From Devosia ginsengisoli (lineage in GTDB: Bacteria > Pseudomonadota > Alphaproteobacteria > Rhizobiales > Devosiaceae): 64,000 nucleotides of DNA. The notes beneath the pieces are model-generated. The model worked only from the letters and a program-made list of their open reading frames with translations. It did no database searches and had not been told where the DNA came from. Shown piece by piece: positions 56,318 to 64,000 of the stretch; position 1 is the stretch's first letter; each line of letters opens with the position of its first letter. The stretch lies in contig NZ_JANQAJ010000011.1 in the NCBI RefSeq assembly GCF_024707105.1, positions 941,488 to 1,005,487 of the forward strand, read 5' to 3'. The translations under genes were made by a program, and so were the position numbers.

Positions 56318-57133
56318 CTATTTCGGCAGCACGATCTCGGTGTCGCCGATATTCTGGAAGCGTGACGGTATGACGACACCGCCTCCGCCACCGGGATGCC
56401 CACCCGGCGAGGCGCAGAAATCGCGGCGATTGGCCCGGTTCACGAACACCGCCATGCGCCGCAAGGCCTCGTCCACCGCCAGCGACTGCTCATGCGGGGT
56501 TTCCACCAGCAGGTTGTCGAGCGCGTAGTCATAGCTCGAATAGCGATAGTTCAGCGCCCGCACGAACCAGTCGATAAAAGCGTCATTTTCATATTTCCGC
56601 GCCGCCACTTCTTCGCCGAGGCGTGGCGGCAGGTCGTGGCCCAGCCCGCCATAGGCAATGGCGCGTTGCCGGTCGATCTCGATCACCTTGCAGATGGCGA
56701 TAAAGGTCGTCGGCAGCGTGTCGATATCGGCCGTCACATGCCGGCCCACCGTCGCATAGCGCGTGCGCGAGGACTGATACTGGGTGGTCTTGAGCCAGTT
56801 GTAATAGCGCTCGATGGTGAAGCGCTCGTCGCGCGGCCGCACGATGCGGGTGCGCTGCAGTTCCACGGCGCTGTCGAATTGCCAGTCCTTGGCATGAACG
56901 GCCACCAGGAAGCGCCAGACGCGGTCATGCATCTCCTCTTCCTGGTCGGTCTTGTTGAAGCTCGAAACCGGCTCCCGCCTGTTGGCGGCGATAACCTCGC
57001 CGGCGGCAGGCATGGCCGTGTCATGGGTCCAGCTTGGCGCGGCGCGACCGAAATCCCCCACGGGTCGCGCGACGCAGCCGGCCAGCACGGCGGCCAGGGC
57101 CAATGCGCCGGCCAGGCGAGAAAACTTATCCAC
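56318..57133 (-). CDS. Putative lipoprotein
   Basis: GTG start VDKFSRLAGALALAAVLAGC lipobox. Confidence 0.7.
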   Translation of the reverse strand: MDKFSRLAGALALAAVLAGCVARPVGDFGRAAPSWTHDTAMPAAGEVIAANRREPVSSFNKTDQEEEMHDRVWRFLVAVHAKDWQFDSAVELQRTRIVRPRDERFTIERYYNWLKTTQYQSSRTRYATVGRHVTADIDTLPTTFIAICKVIEIDRQRAIAYGGLGHDLPPRLGEEVAARKYENDAFIDWFVRALNYRYSSYDYALDNLLVETPHEQSLAVDEALRRMAVFVNRANRRDFCASPGGHPGGGGGVVIPSRFQNIGDTEIVLPK

Positions 57134-57356
57134 GCTTACGCTTGGGCCGCGTAGGATCGAGCCTGGTGTTTGGCGGCTGCGATGTCCCGCGCTCATAACG
57201 TACCCCGGTGAAAATAAGGATCTGGGCGTTGCCGGGCTTGTCCGCCCCACCTTTTGTGGCTCTTGGCCGCTGATCGAATTTAACGAGCTTTCCCAAGCCG
57301 GCCTCCAGTTCGCTCGCTCCTCCATTCCCATTGGAGGCCACGGTTTTGCGCTGCAA
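57126..57356 (-). CDS. Small basic C-terminus protein (76 aa) upstream of and overlapping the lipoprotein gene
   Basis: MQRKTVASNGNGGASELEAGLGKLVKF...AQILIFTGVRYERGTSQPPNTRLDPTRPKRKRG; stop overlaps GTG start of lipoprotein. Confidence 0.65.
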   Translation of the reverse strand: MQRKTVASNGNGGASELEAGLGKLVKFDQRPRATKGGADKPGNAQILIFTGVRYERGTSQPPNTRLDPTRPKRKRG

Positions 57357-57498
57357 ATCAGTCGCGTGACGCCCCTCGCACCGACCCGCTCATAGCCGCA
57401 TTAAGAGATCGTCAAGGTTAACAGTCTGCTAACGAATTCGCGGCAAGAGTGAATGCGCATCGAATGTGATGCGATTCCGGATAGACGGTCCTCCAGAT

Positions 57499-58650
57499 AT
57501 GCTTGGTTTTCAGCCTTACGAGACGTTTCAACTGCTCATCGAGACGGGCGGCGTCGACCGTACGAATACCTTGCTGATCGCGGCCTGCGACGCCTATGCG
57601 CGGCGCGGCAAGCCGACCCATCCCGAATTGGAACAGTTCGAAGCCCTGGCCGGGCGGCTCTTCCCCATTGCCGGCCCGCAGGCCCGCGCCAAGGGCGCCG
57701 CCATTCTGGGCCGCGCCGAAATGCTGTCCCCTGCCCTCGAACAACTGGTGGTCGACAATATCGGGGAAGACCTCAACCAGTTCCTTTCCGGCGCCGTCGA
57801 CCTCTCCGAGCCCACCATGCTCGACATCATCGCCCGCTATGACGTACCGGCGGCGGCCACCATCGCGGCCCGCGCCGATCTCTCCAATGTCGTCCTGGCC
57901 AAGCTGTTCCAGATGAATTCGCGCAAGGTTTACCGGGCCTTGGCGTCCAATACCTCGATCGTGCCGCGCGGCGCTTATCTCAGCGCCCTGGCCCGCTCCG
58001 CGCAGATGGACCACATGGTCGCCGAATCGCTGGCCAAGCGCGCCGACTTCGACGCCGCCCTGCTGGCTCCGGCCTTCTTCGACCTTTCCGACATCGACCG
58101 GGTCAAGGTCATCCAGGCTTTCGCCCATCGCGAAACGCCCAAGGCACCGATCAGCAAGACCATCGAGCAGATCACCGTCGCCAATGCCGAGCTGACCAAG
58201 GCGCTGATGAAGCTCTTCTCCGAGAATCGCCGTCCCGAAGTCACCCGCCTGCTGTCCCAGATCAGCGGGCTCGACGAAGTGCGCTGTGGCCAGATCGCGC
58301 ATGACGTTACCGGCGCCTCGCTCTTCGTCATCCTGCGCGCCTTTGGCTGCACCGCCTATGACGGGCTCAAGGTGCTGATCCACGCCACCAGCCACGACAG
58401 CGAGCGCTCCCGCGCTTTGGCCGATTTCGCCACCCTGTTCGGCAATGTCACCCCGGAATCAATGGCTTACCTGATGAGCGCCTGGCGCGGCGAGGTGAAC
58501 CTGCTCGAGCTCAACAAGCCCGAATACAGGCCCTTCGTCGAAGCGGCCCCGCGCCGTGCCCCGGCCAATACGCTGGCTCCGGCCCATAATCCGGTGGTCG
58601 ATCAGGCCATCGAGGCCCTGGCCCGCATCGGCGCCCGTCGCGCGAGCTGA
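57499..58650 (+). CDS. DUF2336 domain-containing protein
   Basis: MLGFQPYETFQLLIETGGVDRTNTLL...SNVVLAKLFQMNSRKVYRALASNTSIVPRGAYL. Confidence 0.7.
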   Translation: MLGFQPYETFQLLIETGGVDRTNTLLIAACDAYARRGKPTHPELEQFEALAGRLFPIAGPQARAKGAAILGRAEMLSPALEQLVVDNIGEDLNQFLSGAVDLSEPTMLDIIARYDVPAAATIAARADLSNVVLAKLFQMNSRKVYRALASNTSIVPRGAYLSALARSAQMDHMVAESLAKRADFDAALLAPAFFDLSDIDRVKVIQAFAHRETPKAPISKTIEQITVANAELTKALMKLFSENRRPEVTRLLSQISGLDEVRCGQIAHDVTGASLFVILRAFGCTAYDGLKVLIHATSHDSERSRALADFATLFGNVTPESMAYLMSAWRGEVNLLELNKPEYRPFVEAAPRRAPANTLAPAHNPVVDQAIEALARIGARRAS

Positions 58651-58672
58651 ACCTCTACGAGAACAACAGAGA

Positions 58673-58758
58673 CCTCATGGTGAGCTTGTCGAACCACGAG
58701 GTCGAGCGAGTGGAGCTATCCTGCCACGCCCTCATGATTCGACAGGCTCACCATGAGG
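58673..58758. repeat. Palindromic repeat family A, copy 4
   Basis: Arms 58673-58701 and 58730-58758; loop sequence is reverse complement of copy 1 loop. Confidence 0.88.
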
Positions 58759-58759
58759 A

Positions 58760-59095
58760 CTACTGGATGACCTCGATGCCGAGATCGTCCCCACGCAGGT
58801 CGAGGCTCAGCACCCAGAGATCGGGGTCGAATTTGACCTCCTGGGCGATGCGCTCCGTCACCTTGGGCGGCTCCACGCGATTGAAGCGGCGCTGGAAGAT
58901 TAGGCTCGCATCGTCCTGGCGGCTGGCCATCGGGGCCGGCGTGAACAGCGAACGGGTGCCATCGAGATGATCGACCTCGATGAAAACCTGGCCGGCAATG
59001 GGGTCGCCGCGGCGCGCCACCACGCAAATATTGCCGAGATCGTTGTGGCGGCGAACGAAAACGCCGCACCACAAATCGCTGCGCAAGGCCCTCAT
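58760..59095 (-). CDS. DUF1491-family protein
   Basis: MRALRSDLWCGVFVRRHNDLGNICVVARRGDPIAGQVFIEVDHLDG...FNRVEPPKVTERIAQEVKFDPDLWVL. Confidence 0.85.
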   Translation of the reverse strand: MRALRSDLWCGVFVRRHNDLGNICVVARRGDPIAGQVFIEVDHLDGTRSLFTPAPMASRQDDASLIFQRRFNRVEPPKVTERIAQEVKFDPDLWVLSLDLRGDDLGIEVIQ

Positions 59096-59133
59096 GCAAG
59101 GGCCGGTAAGATCATGCTGTTCATGCGACCAGC

Positions 59134-60237
59134 TTAGATCGCCGCCCCGGCCTGCCGCAACAGGCCGACCAGATCGGGGTTCACCTGCCCGGTCACCCGA
59201 TAGCTGTGGAAGTTCTCGAATTCGCGGATGGCCTTGGCCGTGGCGTCGCCCGGATGGCCATCGATCGAACCATGGTAGAAACCGAGGCTCGCCAGTCCCG
59301 TCTGGATCTGGCTGACCAGTTGCACATTATTGGCCGGCGCCACCGCTGCGGGCGGAGCCATGGGTTCGAGCGAAGCCACCTGCACCGGTGCCGGCATCTG
59401 CTGGGCCTGGGGCGCCGCCACCAGCGGCAGGGCCGGAATCGGCTTGACCGCAGGAGCGGCCGGCGGCGTACGGCCACCGTCGACGGCGGCCACGATGGAA
59501 TCAATGGTCTGAGCCGCAGCATTGCCGATCGTATCGACCGCCTGGTCCACCGGCGACAAATCCGGCAGGCGCGCTACGACGCGGTCAGGCTGCGCCACCG
59601 GCTGCGGCTGGGTAACCTGCGGCGCAGGCTGCACGACAACCGCCTGCTGCACCGCCGGCGCCGGCTGGGCCACCGGCACCAGGCCCGCCGTATCGGCGCG
59701 CAGAATCGCGTCGATCACGTCACGCGTCATCGCGCCGGTCGGCGTCATTCCGTTGCGCTCCTCGAAGGCGCGAATCGCATTGGCCGTCATCGGCCCGTAG
59801 AAACCATCGACCGTGCCGTTGAAGAGGCCGAGTTCGGTCAGCTTCTTCTGCACGGCAAAGGCGTCGCTATTGCCGACGGGCGCAGCGGGAATCACCGGCG
59901 CGGGGGCCGCGACACTGCCGGTGGTTTCCTGCGTCACCGGCGTGGTGACGACGGCCGTTTCGCGTACCGGCGCGGGCATGGGCTCGGGCGCGGCGGCCGG
60001 CTCGGCCACCGGCACATCCATGGCCGGCGCGAAGAAGGGCGCGGGGTGCCGTGCGGTCTGGAAATAGAGGGCGTTGCTCGCCGCCAGCGCGGTCAGGGTG
60101 ACCAGCGCCAGCATGCCCGTCGAGGCCAGTGGCGCCCGCATGTAGCGGGACATGGTCCACAGGCCGGCGCGGCCCAGCGAGGTTGCAACAGCGGTGCCCG
60201 CCAGCAAAGGCAGGCGGGTGAAAGTGGTTGCCGTCAT
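59134..60237 (-). CDS. Membrane-anchored protein with two peptidoglycan-binding domains
   Basis: Two PG_binding_1-like repeats (VQKKLTELGLFNGTVDGFYGPMTANAIRAFE; IQTGLASLGFYHGSIDGHPGDATAKAIREFE); ATGA overlap with upstream HK. Confidence 0.85.
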   Translation of the reverse strand: MTATTFTRLPLLAGTAVATSLGRAGLWTMSRYMRAPLASTGMLALVTLTALAASNALYFQTARHPAPFFAPAMDVPVAEPAAAPEPMPAPVRETAVVTTPVTQETTGSVAAPAPVIPAAPVGNSDAFAVQKKLTELGLFNGTVDGFYGPMTANAIRAFEERNGMTPTGAMTRDVIDAILRADTAGLVPVAQPAPAVQQAVVVQPAPQVTQPQPVAQPDRVVARLPDLSPVDQAVDTIGNAAAQTIDSIVAAVDGGRTPPAAPAVKPIPALPLVAAPQAQQMPAPVQVASLEPMAPPAAVAPANNVQLVSQIQTGLASLGFYHGSIDGHPGDATAKAIREFENFHSYRVTGQVNPDLVGLLRQAGAAI

Positions 60238-62051
60238 TGCGCTTTTCTTTTTTCGTCTTGCCATGAATGAACAGGAGCGGCGGCTGGCTCTTTGCGGAGA
60301 GGAGTGACGATGGCAGTTTCGTCGGTCTTTATTGCCGGACCGTTTATAGGCAGCAAAACAGTGACCGTTGTCCCCGCCCCAATTTCGGACATGGCCCGCA
60401 AAGTGCCCTCATGCAGGTCGACCAGGCCCTTGACGATGGAGAGGCCAAGCCCCGTCCCCTCATAACGGCGCGACAATCCGTCCTGCACCTGGAAGAAGGG
60501 CTCACCGATTCGGGTCAGCGCTTCGGGCGCCATGCCGACGCCATGGTCGCTGACCGACAGGTTGAGGCTCTGGCCCTGCCGCTTGAGGCTGATCGTCACC
60601 CTGCCCCCGGGATGGCTGAACTTGATGGCATTGGACAGCAGGTTGAGCAGGATCTGCCGGCAGGCGCGCTCATCCGCAACCAGCGGGGGCAGCGGGCTGG
60701 CAATATCGGTCACCAGCGTCACCTGGTGCTTGGCCGCCATGGCCTCGACCATGCTGAGGCAGGGCTCGATCATGTCTTCGACCACAAAAGGTTCGGTCTG
60801 CAATTCGAACTTGCCGGCCTCGATCTTGGACATGTCGAGCAGCATGCGCACCACTTCGAGCAGGTGCTTGCCGCTCTGGTGAATCAGGCCCGCATATTCA
60901 CGATGCGTGGTCGACAGCTCCCCGCCGATGCCGCTGCTCATCATTTCCGAGAAGCCAACCACGGCATTGAGCGGCGTGCGCAATTCATGCCCGATCGTGG
61001 CGAGGAAACGCGACTTGGCCTCCGACGCTTCCTCGGCGGTGCGGCGCGCCTCGGCCATGGCCAGTTCATTGTCCTTGCGGCTGGTAATGTCGCGGAACAA
61101 AGCCACGACTTCATGCCGCAACCCGGCATTGTCGGCGTCCTGCACCGGCGAAAAGCTGATTTCGACCCAGATGAAGCGGGGCACGCTGGTCATGGCGCGC
61201 GGATCGTCCTGGCGCATCCGCACTTCGATCACCCGAGACTTGCCGCCCTGGTTGGCGTCGGCAAAGGCGGTGAGATAGGCGGGGCGATCCAGCACATGCA
61301 GCCGCTCGCCCAGCCCACCGCCCGACAATTCATAGCGGCGGCAGCCGAAAAGCTGCTCGGACGAGCGCGAAGCCAGCAGGATTTCGCCATCGCTGGAAAA
61401 GCGGATCACGCCATCCTGCACATGCTCGATCAGGTGCCGATAGGCGGTCATCTGCGCCTTGTCATAGACCTCATAGGCCGCGTTGATACGGTTGGCGGTA
61501 TGCGCGATGATCGCGACACTGGTTACGAAGGCGACGATGGCGGTGGCCATCAACGCCCCTGCTCCAACCGGAATCGCCGGCATTGCAAAAGCCGCGCCGA
61601 TCCCGGCCAGCCCCACCACGCCGGCCAGCAGGGCCCAGCTCTGGTGCCGCAGGGGTTTGCGCCCCACCAGCGAGGCCAGGATTGGCGCCATGACGGCAAT
61701 GGCCAAGCCCGCATCGCCCAGGCGCGGATCGGCCAGGGTCAGCATGCAGCCGAGCGCCAGCAGGATGCAGACCTGTCCGGCCGCCGCTTCTTCGAACAGC
61801 CGGCGCTGATGCAGAGCCAGCGTAATCATGCCGCCGGCAAGGCCGAGCACGGCGACGGCAAAGGGGAAAGCAGTGCCCGTCACCAGCCCATAGACCGCAA
61901 AGGGCATGGCCAGGGCGCTGAACAGAATCAGGATGCGGGCATTGTTGGCCAGCGTCTTGCGGCGCAGCATTTCCGGGCGGTGGCCGGTGCCGGCAACGGC
62001 CAGGGACATCTCTTTGCTTGCGCCGAAAGAGAACAGGCTACGCATACGCAT
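60234..62051 (-). CDS. PAS-domain sensor histidine kinase
   Basis: PAS region; FLATIGHELRTPLNAVVGFSEMM H-box; NLLSNAIKFSHPGG; GTGLGLSIVKGLVDLHEG. Confidence 0.92.
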   Translation of the reverse strand: MRMRSLFSFGASKEMSLAVAGTGHRPEMLRRKTLANNARILILFSALAMPFAVYGLVTGTAFPFAVAVLGLAGGMITLALHQRRLFEEAAAGQVCILLALGCMLTLADPRLGDAGLAIAVMAPILASLVGRKPLRHQSWALLAGVVGLAGIGAAFAMPAIPVGAGALMATAIVAFVTSVAIIAHTANRINAAYEVYDKAQMTAYRHLIEHVQDGVIRFSSDGEILLASRSSEQLFGCRRYELSGGGLGERLHVLDRPAYLTAFADANQGGKSRVIEVRMRQDDPRAMTSVPRFIWVEISFSPVQDADNAGLRHEVVALFRDITSRKDNELAMAEARRTAEEASEAKSRFLATIGHELRTPLNAVVGFSEMMSSGIGGELSTTHREYAGLIHQSGKHLLEVVRMLLDMSKIEAGKFELQTEPFVVEDMIEPCLSMVEAMAAKHQVTLVTDIASPLPPLVADERACRQILLNLLSNAIKFSHPGGRVTISLKRQGQSLNLSVSDHGVGMAPEALTRIGEPFFQVQDGLSRRYEGTGLGLSIVKGLVDLHEGTLRAMSEIGAGTTVTVLLPINGPAIKTDETAIVTPLRKEPAAAPVHSWQDEKRKAQ

Positions 62052-62310
62052 TACTCACTATCACGACGCCAGCAGTCATGGATGCCGGAGGCACCAGTTA
62101 CGCCTGAATGGCTCAGGTCTCGTTGCCGCTACCCTGCGGACCAAGAGCTAAAGGCCAGCTTAAATCCTGTCGCCCGCAGAGACTTCCATGCGTCCCGGCG
62201 CGGTCCTTTCTTGGGTTAGCGTAAACAAGCCGTTGCCCTCTACCGAAACGATCGGGCGCATTTGTCTAAAATTTTATCGAAATGTCCCAGCGGCGCTTAA
62301 GACGGCCGCT

Positions 62311-62658
62311 CTAATGTCGGTGATGCAGGCCGCAAAGGTCCTGCCAAAGCCTTGGAAAGAAGCAATGTTTCTGGTCGTTCGTTCCGTTTTCTGGCTGACG
62401 GTCGCCTATATGGTGATCAAGCCCGGTGTCGACTTCGTCGATGCCCAGGCCATGTCCGCACAGGCCATGGCGGCGGGCCAGCAGGTCATTGCCGAACAGA
62501 TCCAGGCTATCGAATGCGACAGTTTCCAATGCGCCGGCGGCAAGGCCGTCATTGCCGCGGCGCTGCAGTCTTCCCCGTCCGTCGGTACACCCATGCATGA
62601 GTCTCCGACGATTGGTCCGGCCCCCATGCCCCGGCCTCGGCCGGACTGGGCGGGTTAA
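62311..62658 (+). CDS. Small membrane protein, hypothetical
   Basis: ORF with N-terminal TM FLVVRSVFWLTVAYMVIKPGVDF; followed by terminator. Confidence 0.55.
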   Translation, partial: LMSVMQAAKVLPKPWKEAMFLVVRSVFWLTVAYMVIKPGVDFVDAQAMSAQAMAAGQQVIAEQIQAIECDSFQCAGGKAVIAAALQSSPSVGTPMHESPTIGPAPMPRPRPDWAG

Positions 62659-62740
62659 CGGGAGCCACCAGGCCCCGACAGTAGACCCCAGGGCTCGCGT
62701 CACTTCCCCAAGCGACGCACTCCAGCGACCCCTGGCCTTG

Positions 62741-62775
62741 GCCCCAAGCACGCTGCCCCGTGCTTGGGGCTTTTT
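62741..62775 (+). terminator. Strong rho-independent terminator
   Basis: GCCCCAAGCACG-ctgccc-CGTGCTTGGGGC-TTTTT, perfect 12-bp stem. Confidence 0.9.
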
Positions 62776-62981
62776 CCTGCCCAAACACCATTGCCTTGCT
62801 ATCGGCAGCAGGTGCGCCTATATGTTGTCCATACGTTTGAGCTACATGGCTATCTGATCCCGGCTCGCCGGTTTGGTCATACCCCCCTGTTTTTGAGAGC
62901 GTTTAGCCCTGCCCGACATGTGTCCGGCAGCAATGATGCTATCTGGCCTTTGGCCGGGGCACGACCTGAGAGATTAAAGCC

Positions 62982-63191
62982 ATGATTACCGGCACCGTAA
63001 AATTCTTCAATTCCACCAAGGGCTTCGGCTTCATTTCGCCCGAAGACGGCAGCAAGGACGCTTTTGTCCATGTGTCGGCCGTCGAACGTTCCGGCCTTGC
63101 CGGGCTCTATGAAGGTGACAAGGTCACCTATGAGCTCGAGAATGGCCGTGACGGCAAGATTTCGGCGACGAACCTGACGCTCGTAAAGTAA
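62982..63191 (+). CDS. Cold-shock protein, CspA family
   Basis: MITGTVKFFNSTKGFGFISPEDGSKDAFVHVSAVERSGL. Confidence 0.97.
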   Translation: MITGTVKFFNSTKGFGFISPEDGSKDAFVHVSAVERSGLAGLYEGDKVTYELENGRDGKISATNLTLVK

Positions 63192-63198
63192 GACTGCT

Positions 63199-63221
63199 CC
63201 GAGCCCCCACCGGGGGCTCGG
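63199..63221 (+). terminator. GC-rich hairpin after csp gene (no U-tract)
   Basis: CCGAGCCCCC-acc-GGGGGCTCGG. Confidence 0.55.
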
Positions 63222-63289
63222 ATGCCGCCTCCGGCATTGCCGGGGCATAGACAAGGCCCTGCGGCTTGGCCCGGGCCATAGAGACAATA

Positions 63290-63628
63290 ATGACATTTCA
63301 AGACTACCACGCTCGCGCCGAGCTTTATCTCGGCAGCGACCGGCACGCTGCTATCGAGCAGGGTGGCCGATCCTTTGCCACTGCCGCCCAGGCCATCCGT
63401 TTCGCCCTCGAAGAGGCCGCGCCGGTGAGCCTGCATGGCGCCATGCTCAAGGTCGGCGGCACGACATTCGGCCGCGACGACCTCGTCGCCCTTTACCACA
63501 GCCCCGCCTTTCCTCTGCCGCGCAAGCGCGACAGCAAGCGGGAACGGCTTCGCCGCACGCGCCACTATCGTGGCAACACCTATGCACCGGCGCATGCCGC
63601 AGCGGGGCAGCAGGCCGCCATGGCCTGA
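63290..63628 (+). CDS. Hypothetical protein downstream of csp gene
   Basis: MTFQDYHARAELYLGSDRHAAIEQGGRSFATAAQAIRFALEE... Confidence 0.65.
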   Translation: MTFQDYHARAELYLGSDRHAAIEQGGRSFATAAQAIRFALEEAAPVSLHGAMLKVGGTTFGRDDLVALYHSPAFPLPRKRDSKRERLRRTRHYRGNTYAPAHAAAGQQAAMA

Positions 63629-63699
63629 CCCGAATTCCTCCGGAGCCGCCGGCAAGGCGGCTCTGGTAATGGCGCGCGGCTTTGACTAGATAATCGGCC

Positions 63700-64000
63700 A
63701 TGAGAGAACCCCAAGCCTTCCAGGACATTGCCGAAAACCTATCCTTCCTCGACGATTGGGAGGATCGGCTGAATTACGTCATCGAGCTCGGACAGGCGCT
63801 GCCTGACATGCCCGAGACCGACAAGACTGCCGAAAACAAGGTCAAGGGCTGCGTGTCCAATGTCTGGCTGGTGTCCAGCGTGGACCGCTCCGGCGGCCTT
63901 GCCGTCATGCGGTTCCGGGGCCAGTCGGATGCCATCATCACCAAGGGTCTGGTGGCCATCCTCATCGCGCTCTATTCGGGCCGTCCGGCCGCGGAAATCG
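63700..64000 (+). CDS. sufE: SufE-family protein (3' end outside window)
   Basis: Hand translation MREPQAFQDIAENLSFLDDWEDRLNYVIELGQALPDMPETDKTAENKVKGCVSNVWLV...; open to window edge. Confidence 0.92.
   Translation, partial: MREPQAFQDIAENLSFLDDWEDRLNYVIELGQALPDMPETDKTAENKVKGCVSNVWLVSSVDRSGGLAVMRFRGQSDAIITKGLVAILIALYSGRPAAEI

Noticed and set aside
60267-62219. 650-aa plus-strand ORF
   Set aside because: Antisense shadow of a PAS histidine kinase.

Overview
This is a 64 kb, high-GC, mostly core-chromosomal alphaproteobacterial window. The gene content suggests Hyphomicrobiales, possibly Devosia-like: ccmIEFH-degP-TCS-glnE synteny, DUF2336/DUF1491, RIME/REP-like palindromes and a GTA locus. Taxonomy is inferred only. 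Main modules, left to right: an FGGY kinase 3' end; type II NADH dehydrogenase; EamA transporter; GH2 beta-mannosidase; FAD monooxygenase divergent from a TetR regulator; GGDEF/EAL protein; ArsR-AHSA1 fusion regulator; ABC exporter; PepN; histidine kinase; GlnE; HK/RR/DegP operon; CcmH/F/E/I; a sarcosine-oxidase-like flavoprotein pair; PhoPQ-like TCS; a collapsed gene-transfer-agent/phage locus; Hsp70-like protein; a mobile-mystery A/B (HTH + Fic) locus; YcgN; PBP1; RelE/HTH toxin-antitoxin; a degenerate HigA-like remnant; DUF1214/DUF1254 pair; M28 peptidase; Ddl; ChrA; DUF2336; PG-binding protein + HK; CspA; partial SufE. The most striking observation is a 1315-codon intact ORF (37187-41134, minus). 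It joins the N-terminal ATPase part of a phage/GTA large terminase in frame to the GTA TIM-barrel/phage-tail host-specificity protein. It is flanked by a small-terminase-like gene and a lysin-holin-like gene, as if the whole head/tail block had been deleted in frame. A second distinctive structure is a 4-copy, exactly 32-bp-periodic array of palindromic operators running into the ribosome-binding site of the frameshifted mloA gene. Several palindromic repeat elements sit between genes, and some of them supply the neighbouring genes' stop codons.
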